Shown one piece after another: positions 58,836 through 64,000 of a stretch of DNA of 64,000 nt; the first letter of the stretch is position 1; each line of letters opens with the position of its first letter. The stretch comes from Cronobacter universalis NCTC 9529 (GTDB taxonomy: Bacteria; Pseudomonadota; Gammaproteobacteria; Enterobacterales; Enterobacteriaceae). Position numbers and translations under genes: made by a program. A model generated the notes under the pieces. It saw nothing but the letters and a program-made list of their open reading frames with translations. It made no database searches and was not told the DNA's origin. The stretch is from the NCBI RefSeq assembly GCF_001277175.1, contig NZ_CP012257.1, positions 2,480,001 to 2,544,000 on the forward strand, read 5' to 3'.

Positions 58836-59840
58836 TCAGCTTTTCCTTTCGCGCAGCCAGGCGCCGGTAAGCCGCACGCCGTCCGCCAGCGACACCGGCG
58901 GTCGGTAGCCGAGCCGGGTGATGGCTTTCTCCTGGCTTAACGTCATATCGAAACTGACGGTGCCCGCGCTGTAGCGCGTCAGGCGCGGTTCCGTGCCGGT
59001 GAGATGTCCGTGGATTTCCATGCCCTGCGCCACAAGCGCGAGCAGCGGCCAGGGCACCGACGCCACCCGATACTGTAACCGAAGCTCATCGCGCAGCAGA
59101 CGGCCGAGCATCTCCACCAGCCGCTGCGGCTCATGATTGGTAATATTGAACGCTTCACCGGAGAGGAGACCCGGCTGTTCGGTGGCGAGACGCATCGCAT
59201 GCACCACATTGCCGACCCAGGTTAAATCCAGCAGCGCCTCGCCGCCGCGCGGCAGACGCAGCACGCCGCGGTCGGCCTCAAGCTGGCGCAGCAGGCGTGG
59301 AATGATGACGCGATCGTGCGCGCCGAACAGCCCGCGCGGGCGCAGAATAATAAATGTGACATGCGTAAATCGCCGCGCCGCCGCCTGAATCACCTGCTCC
59401 GCCGCATATTTACTGCTGGCGTAGTGGCAGGCGAAACGGGCAGCCCGGTAGTGTTCATCCACATTGTGGTGATGACGGAAATCGAAATAGATAGCGGGCG
59501 TGGAGATATGAATAAAGCGCGTGACGCCTGCCCGCGCCGCGGCATGGGCCAGCCGTTCGGTAGCCGCGACATTCACCGCGTGAAACGCCTGCGCGCTGCC
59601 CCACGGCGACGATTTCGCCGCGCAGTGCCAGACCACATCGCAGCCCTGTATCAATGCATCGCAGCGGGCATCGTCGGCCTGCGCCAGCTCCAGCGGCACG
59701 AAGTGCGCGCCGAGCGCGGCCAGTTCAGCCCCGGCCTTTTCGTCACGTCCGGTCGCGCGCACGTCGCAGCCCTGCGCGAGCAGCGCCTCGACCGCGTTGC
59801 GGCCAAGCCCGCTGGTGGCGCCCGTCACCAGATATTTCAT
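58836..59840 (-). CDS. NAD(P)-dependent epimerase/3-beta-hydroxysteroid-dehydrogenase-like reductase (OleD-like)
   Basis: The 334-residue extended SDR has the cofactor loop VTGATSGLGR (residues 5-14), HCAAKSSPWG, and catalytic Tyr140 and Lys144 in CHYASSKYAAEQ. The 3-beta-HSD/OleD-type architecture fits reduction of a 2-alkyl-3-keto acid made by a head-to-head condensing enzyme. Its start overlaps the stop of the ketoacyl-synthase gene by four bases. The substrate is inferred only from context. Confidence 0.84.
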   Translation of the reverse strand: MKYLVTGATSGLGRNAVEALLAQGCDVRATGRDEKAGAELAALGAHFVPLELAQADDARCDALIQGCDVVWHCAAKSSPWGSAQAFHAVNVAATERLAHAAARAGVTRFIHISTPAIYFDFRHHHNVDEHYRAARFACHYASSKYAAEQVIQAAARRFTHVTFIILRPRGLFGAHDRVIIPRLLRQLEADRGVLRLPRGGEALLDLTWVGNVVHAMRLATEQPGLLSGEAFNITNHEPQRLVEMLGRLLRDELRLQYRVASVPWPLLALVAQGMEIHGHLTGTEPRLTRYSAGTVSFDMTLSQEKAITRLGYRPPVSLADGVRLTGAWLRERKS

Positions 59841-60844
59841 GGCAGCAGCACCATACCGGCGAGCGTTAACCCGGCGGCCGTGCCGACCAGCATCAGCGGC
59901 TCGCCCGTTTTTACACGCCCGGTGATGAACGCTTCGTGCAGCGCGGTGGGAATCGATGCCGCCACCTGATTGCCGTGCTGGCGGTAGATATCCACCAGCA
60001 CGTCAGGCTTCACTTTAAGGCGTTTGCGCATATGCTCGAGCGACAAATGGCTCGCCTGGTGCGGCACCACGGTGGCGATGTCATCAAGCGTTAGCCCGGC
60101 GGCGTCAAGCAGCCGCTGCCAGAACCCATCGATCAGCAGCGAAGCCTGGCGGAACAGCGCTTTGCCCTGCATCCGGAACAGAAAATCGCTCTCCTCCATC
60201 CCGGCGCGGGGATTTTTACGCGTGCCGCCGGCGCGGATCTCGCACAGTTCGCTGCCCTGCGGGTAGGTTTCCGCGTTCATCGCCAGAATGCCAGAGCGAC
60301 CGTCGCCCGCTTCAACAATGGCGCAGGCGGCGCCGTCGCCGAAAATCAACGAGGACTCCTCATGCCGCCAGTCAATGCCGCGCGAGGCGATATCGGCTGA
60401 AACAATGGCGATACGGCGGTAGCTGCCGCTGGTTAACAGCGCCGAGGCCACCTGCATGGCGCTGATAAAGCTCACGCAGCTGCTGTTGATGTCGAACCCC
60501 GCCGTACCGGCCGGTAAGCCCGCGGCTTTCATGACGTGAACCGCCGAACAGGGCAGCGCCTGGACGGCGATGGCCGAGGCGGAGATCAGCAGATCGATGG
60601 AGTCCGGATCAATGGCGTGACGACGGCAGGCGTCGTGCAGCGCGGCGGCGGCGAGCGCGGCCTGACTGTCGTCGCTCGCGGCATGGTAGCGGTGCAGAAT
60701 GCCTGAGCGGCGCTCGACATATCCCGTCCGCTTGCCGAGGCGGCTGTCGAGTTCGGCGGACGTAATAAGGTGTTCAGGCAGCGCCTTGCCGGTCGCGATG
60801 ATGTTCAGCCGCGAGGCTGGCGGAGAGTGAGGTGTAAAGGCCAT
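59837..60844 (-). CDS. 3-oxoacyl-ACP synthase III-type condensing enzyme (FabH/OleA-like), first gene of the operon
   Basis: The 335-residue thiolase-fold enzyme has an intact Cys-His-Asn triad: Cys123 in DINSSCVSFI, His262 in VVPHQASH and Asn292 in HGNQVAAS. The FGDGAACAIVE and GTAAGLTLAGMVLL motifs are also present. It is distinct from the housekeeping FabH and likely condenses two acyl chains or an acyl chain and a malonyl unit. It heads five coupled genes; the 140 bp upstream, toward yoaH, should hold the promoter. Confidence 0.88.
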   Translation of the reverse strand: MAFTPHSPPASRLNIIATGKALPEHLITSAELDSRLGKRTGYVERRSGILHRYHAASDDSQAALAAAALHDACRRHAIDPDSIDLLISASAIAVQALPCSAVHVMKAAGLPAGTAGFDINSSCVSFISAMQVASALLTSGSYRRIAIVSADIASRGIDWRHEESSLIFGDGAACAIVEAGDGRSGILAMNAETYPQGSELCEIRAGGTRKNPRAGMEESDFLFRMQGKALFRQASLLIDGFWQRLLDAAGLTLDDIATVVPHQASHLSLEHMRKRLKVKPDVLVDIYRQHGNQVAASIPTALHEAFITGRVKTGEPLMLVGTAAGLTLAGMVLLP

Positions 60845-60985
60845 GACGCTCTGTCCCTAAGCTCAACGTCCCTGCCGGACAGGGACGTAAATGAAGTGAT
60901 ATCTGACGTTATTATGCGTGGTGCGCACGATAACATGTCAGCAGGGACAAAAAAATTCTCGCTACCTTTTCCTGGAGCCGGAGGC

Positions 60986-61171
60986 TTATTCCTCTTCGTC
61001 CTCGTCTTCAAAGCGCGCGACGATGCGATCGCCTTTATGGGTGGCGCGGATCTCCTGGGCCACCTGCGCGATGGCCTCGCCGCTGCTCATGCCCTGCGAC
61101 ATCAGCTCCTGAATTCGTTCGACCGCTTGCTGTTGTTGTTCATGGGTGAGAGAAGGTAAACCTGCAAACAT
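60986..61171 (-). CDS. yoaH: UPF0181-family small protein YoaH
   Basis: The 61-residue hydrophilic protein matches E. coli YoaH (59): [20 protein letters not shown], then [17 protein letters not shown] and an acidic tail EDEDEEE. The function is unknown. It keeps its E. coli position, divergent from pabB. The start follows AGGAGT. Confidence 0.93.
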   Translation of the reverse strand: MFAGLPSLTHEQQQQAVERIQELMSQGMSSGEAIAQVAQEIRATHKGDRIVARFEDEDEEE

Positions 61172-61261
61172 CGCTGACTCCTGTTACATTGATGAGTTCA
61201 ATTATTTCACGCCGGGCGCGCGGGCGCCAGACGCCCCGCGCCGTTGTTAGCTGTCGTCCTG

Positions 61262-62626
61262 ATGAATACGAACCAGACTCCTGAACTGATCTCCCTGCCC
61301 TGGCGCGCCGATGCGCTGCAACAGACCTTTTCTGCGCTACAACACCAGCCGTGGGCGATGCTGCTGCACTCGGGTTTTGCCGAGCACGCCCACAACCGTT
61401 TCGACATTCTGGTAGCCGACCCGCGCGTCACGCTGACCACGCGGGGGGCGCTCACTATGACGCAAGACGCAGAGGGTTGCCAGCAGAGCGACGACGATCC
61501 GCTGTGTCTGCTGCACGCGGCGCTGGCGCGTTTTCCGTTTTCGCCCGCGCCAGATGAGGATTTCCCGTTTCAGGGCGGCGCGCTCGGGCTGTTTGGCTAC
61601 GATCTCGGGCGGCGCTTCGAACGGCTGCCATCACAGGCCAGCGCCGATCTCAACGCGCCGGATATGGCGGTCGGCATCTATGACTGGGCGCTGGTAGCCG
61701 ATCATCACCGCGAGCGCCTGACGCTGCTCTGCTACGGCGATGCCAGCGCGCGTCTCGCCTGGCTTGACGCACAGCAGCCGGTTGAGACCGCGCCGTTTCG
61801 CTTAACCACGCCCTGGCGCTCCAACATGAAGCGCGAGGAATATGGCGAGAAATTCCGCCAGGTTCAGGCGTATCTGCTAAGCGGCGACTGCTATCAGGTC
61901 AATCTCGCGCAGCGGTTTTGCGCGCAGTACGAAGGCAGCGAATGGCAGGCGTTTTTAAGGCTCAATGCCGCTAACCGCGCCCCGTTCAGCGCCTTTCTGC
62001 GCCTGCCGGATCAGGCGATTCTAAGCCTGTCGCCGGAGCGGTTTATCCGTCTGCACGACAGCGCCATCGAGACGCGCCCCATTAAAGGCACGCTGCCGCG
62101 CTTGTCCAATCCCGAGGACGATGCCCGCCAGGCTTTAAGGCTCGCGAACTCGCCTAAAGATCGCGCCGAAAATCTTATGATTGTCGATCTGCTGCGTAAC
62201 GACATTGGCCGCGTGGCGACGCCTGGCAGCGTCAAAGTGCCGGAGCTGTTTGTGGTCGAGCCGTTCCCGGCGGTGCATCATCTGGTCAGCACCATTACCG
62301 CGACGCTGCCGCCGTCGCTTCACGCCACCGATCTCCTGCGCGCGAGCTTCCCCGGCGGCTCTATCACCGGCGCGCCCAAGGTGCGGGCGATGGAAATTAT
62401 TGAGGAACTGGAGCCGCAGCGGCGCAACGCCTGGTGCGGCAGCATCGGTTATCTCAGCTTCTGCGGCGCGATGGACACCAGCATTACCATCCGCACGCTG
62501 ACCGCCGACGGCGGCGCGCTGTACTGCTCTGCGGGCGGCGGCATCGTGGCGGACAGCGAGGAAGCGGCGGAATATCAGGAAACTTTTGATAAAGTTAACC
62601 GTATCCTGCACGCATTAGAGAGGTGA
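61262..62626 (+). CDS. pabB: Aminodeoxychorismate synthase component I PabB
   Basis: PabB converts chorismate and PabA-derived ammonia to 4-amino-4-deoxychorismate for folate synthesis. The 454 residues match E. coli (453). The chorismate-binding domain has [23 protein letters not shown] with the catalytic lysine, [10 protein letters not shown] and GGSITGAPK. The ATG at 61262 is chosen by alignment although no strong ribosome-binding site is visible. nudL starts three bases after its stop codon. Confidence 0.95.
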   Translation: MNTNQTPELISLPWRADALQQTFSALQHQPWAMLLHSGFAEHAHNRFDILVADPRVTLTTRGALTMTQDAEGCQQSDDDPLCLLHAALARFPFSPAPDEDFPFQGGALGLFGYDLGRRFERLPSQASADLNAPDMAVGIYDWALVADHHRERLTLLCYGDASARLAWLDAQQPVETAPFRLTTPWRSNMKREEYGEKFRQVQAYLLSGDCYQVNLAQRFCAQYEGSEWQAFLRLNAANRAPFSAFLRLPDQAILSLSPERFIRLHDSAIETRPIKGTLPRLSNPEDDARQALRLANSPKDRAENLMIVDLLRNDIGRVATPGSVKVPELFVVEPFPAVHHLVSTITATLPPSLHATDLLRASFPGGSITGAPKVRAMEIIEELEPQRRNAWCGSIGYLSFCGAMDTSITIRTLTADGGALYCSAGGGIVADSEEAAEYQETFDKVNRILHALER

Positions 62627-62628
62627 CG

Positions 62629-63207
62629 ATGGAGAATAGCCCGCTGACGCTCGACCGGTTTTTATCGCGTTTCCAGCTTCTGCGCCCGCAGATGAGCCGT
62701 TCCAGCCTGAATCAACGCCAGGCCGCGGTGCTGGTGCCGGTGGTGCGCCGCCCGGAACCGGGCCTGCTGCTGACGCAGCGCGCGGCCACGCTTCGCAAGC
62801 ACGCGGGCCAGGTGGCCTTCCCCGGCGGCGCCGTCGATGCCACCGACGCCTCGCTAATCGCGGCGGCGCTGCGCGAGGCGCAGGAAGAAGTGGCTATCCC
62901 GCCCGAGGCGGTGGAGGTTATCGGCGTGCTGCCGCCGGTCGACAGCGTGACCGGTTTTCAGGTGACGCCCGTGGTGGGCATTATCCCGCCGGATCTGCCG
63001 TATCACGCCAGTGAAGATGAAGTGGCGGCGGTCTTTGAGATGCCGCTTGCCGAGGCGCTGCGGCTCGGGCGCTATCACCCGCTCGACATCCACCGGCGCG
63101 GCAATCATCACCGCGTCTGGCTCTCCTGGTATCAGCACTATTTTGTCTGGGGCATGACCGCAGGCATTATTCGTGAGCTGGCGCTACAAATCGGCCACAA
63201 ACCCTGA
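62629..63207 (+). CDS. nudL: Nudix hydrolase NudL (CoA pyrophosphatase-type)
   Basis: The 192-residue Nudix enzyme has the Nudix box [22 protein letters not shown] (read with REAQEEV as the catalytic part) and the [20 protein letters not shown] segment of the CoA-pyrophosphatase (NUDT7/8) group. It likely cleaves CoA-type pyrophosphates. The ATG at 62629 follows GAGAGG within the end of pabB; a GTG two codons upstream is part of that site. It is co-transcribed with pabB. Confidence 0.93.
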   Translation: MENSPLTLDRFLSRFQLLRPQMSRSSLNQRQAAVLVPVVRRPEPGLLLTQRAATLRKHAGQVAFPGGAVDATDASLIAAALREAQEEVAIPPEAVEVIGVLPPVDSVTGFQVTPVVGIIPPDLPYHASEDEVAAVFEMPLAEALRLGRYHPLDIHRRGNHHRVWLSWYQHYFVWGMTAGIIRELALQIGHKP

Positions 63208-63378
63208 CTATTATTGTGGGTGAAAAGTGGGATCCGCAGCACTTTATTAGGCGGCCTCGCCTTATTCATTAGTTTAATTCATGTGAATAGTTAACTGCGC
63301 AGCACAATAACCTTTTACACTATGCGCTGTTTTCACACCGTCATTTGCAACGCAGATGACTCTGTCAGGAGTTACCAC

Positions 63379-64000
63379 GTGATTAGTATATTCGACATGT
63401 TTAAGGTGGGCATTGGCCCCTCCTCTTCCCATACCGTAGGTCCGATGAAGGCCGGGAAGCAGTTCGTCGATGACCTGGTCGAAAAAGGATTATTGCAGGA
63501 CGTGACCCGCGTCGCGGTGGACGTCTACGGCTCGCTCTCATTGACCGGCAAAGGGCACCACACCGACATCGCCATTATTATGGGCCTGGCGGGCAACGAA
63601 CCCGCCACGGTGGATATCGACGCCATACCTGCGTTTATCCGTGATGTCGAAACCCGCGGTCGCCTGCTGCTCGCGCAGGGCGCTCATGAAGTGGATTTCC
63701 CGAAAGATAACGGGATGCGTTTTCAGAGCGACAATCTGCCGCTGCATGAAAACGGCATGACCATTCACGCTTACAGCGGCGAGAAAGAGATCTACAGCAA
63801 AACCTATTACTCCATCGGCGGCGGCTTTATCGTCGACGAAGAGCATTTCGGCAAAACCGCCAGCAATGAAGTGAGCGTGCCGTATCCGTTCCATTCCGCC
63901 AAAGATCTGCTGGCCCATTGCAAAGAGACCGGCCTGTCGCTCTCCGGCCTGGTGATGAAAAACGAGCTGGCGCTGCACAGCAAAAAAGAGATTGAAGACT
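63379..64000 (+). CDS. sdaA: L-serine ammonia-lyase (L-serine deaminase I), N-terminal part cut by window edge
   Basis: SdaA deaminates L-serine to pyruvate and ammonium with a 4Fe-4S cluster. The visible 207 codons match the E. coli N-terminal domain: MISIFDMFKVGIGPSSSHTV, then GPMKAGKQFVDDL, TGKGHHTDIAIIMGL and YYSIGGGFIVDEEHF. The cluster cysteines lie beyond the window. The start is GTG at 63379 after AGGAG, as in E. coli. Confidence 0.96.
   Translation, partial: MISIFDMFKVGIGPSSSHTVGPMKAGKQFVDDLVEKGLLQDVTRVAVDVYGSLSLTGKGHHTDIAIIMGLAGNEPATVDIDAIPAFIRDVETRGRLLLAQGAHEVDFPKDNGMRFQSDNLPLHENGMTIHAYSGEKEIYSKTYYSIGGGFIVDEEHFGKTASNEVSVPYPFHSAKDLLAHCKETGLSLSGLVMKNELALHSKKEIED

Overview
The window is a chromosomal segment of an enterobacterium with high GC content, most likely Cronobacter or a close relative. 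Most proteins are near full-length matches to Escherichia coli counterparts, and long stretches keep the E. coli gene order (lolB-ispE-prs-dauA, ychH-pth-ychF, treA to dsbB, ycgNML-minCDE, rnd-fadD-yeaY-tsaB-yoaA-yoaB, yoaH-pabB-nudL-sdaA). The family assignment is firm. The genus is inferred from remembered protein similarity and the accessory content, not from a search.

Layout. Positions 1-7.8 kb hold core genes for lipoprotein sorting, isoprenoids, PRPP, dicarboxylate uptake and translation quality control, with a MerR-type regulator between dauA and ychH. From 7.9 to 19.9 kb lies an accessory stretch: yecA, a DUF3750 protein, a TetR/flavodoxin-like oxidoreductase pair, a solitary phage-type antirepressor, an AhpD-like gene divergent from a MocR regulator, and a six-gene ABC importer/MBL hydrolase/LacI cluster around a perfect 16-bp palindrome. 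From 20 to 42.3 kb the order is again core-like: treA with a long Pro/Ala tail, foxA behind a Fur box, ymgE, ycgR, emtA, ldcA, a chemoreceptor, cvrA, dadAX, ycgB, fadR, nhaB and dsbB. ycgR and the chemoreceptor have good sigma-28 (FliA) promoters. A small redox operon with a frameshifted aldo/keto reductase and a divergent LysR regulator sits between the chemoreceptor and cvrA.

From 42.4 to 45.6 kb is a variable locus, where E. coli carries hlyE and umuDC. It holds two very small genes with sigma-S-like -10 boxes, a structured RNA segment, and an AT-rich patch with a WcaB-like acetyltransferase and orphan ORFs. From 45.6 to 56.1 kb the window carries ycgNML, minCDE, rnd, fadD (with a FadR box), yeaY, tsaB, yoaA and yoaB.

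The most interesting accessory element is at 56.1-60.8 kb, between yoaB and yoaH: five translationally coupled genes on the minus strand. They encode a ketoacyl synthase III, an NAD(P)-dependent 3-beta-HSD/epimerase-type reductase, a metallo-beta-lactamase-fold hydrolase, a CoF390-synthetase/PaaK-like adenylate-forming enzyme and a PAP2-type membrane protein. The first, second and fourth activities parallel OleA, OleD and OleC of long-chain olefin/beta-lactone synthesis, with an MBL hydrolase in place of OleB. This looks like a lipid or lipid-signal pathway of unknown product. The window ends in core genes yoaH, pabB, nudL and the start of sdaA.
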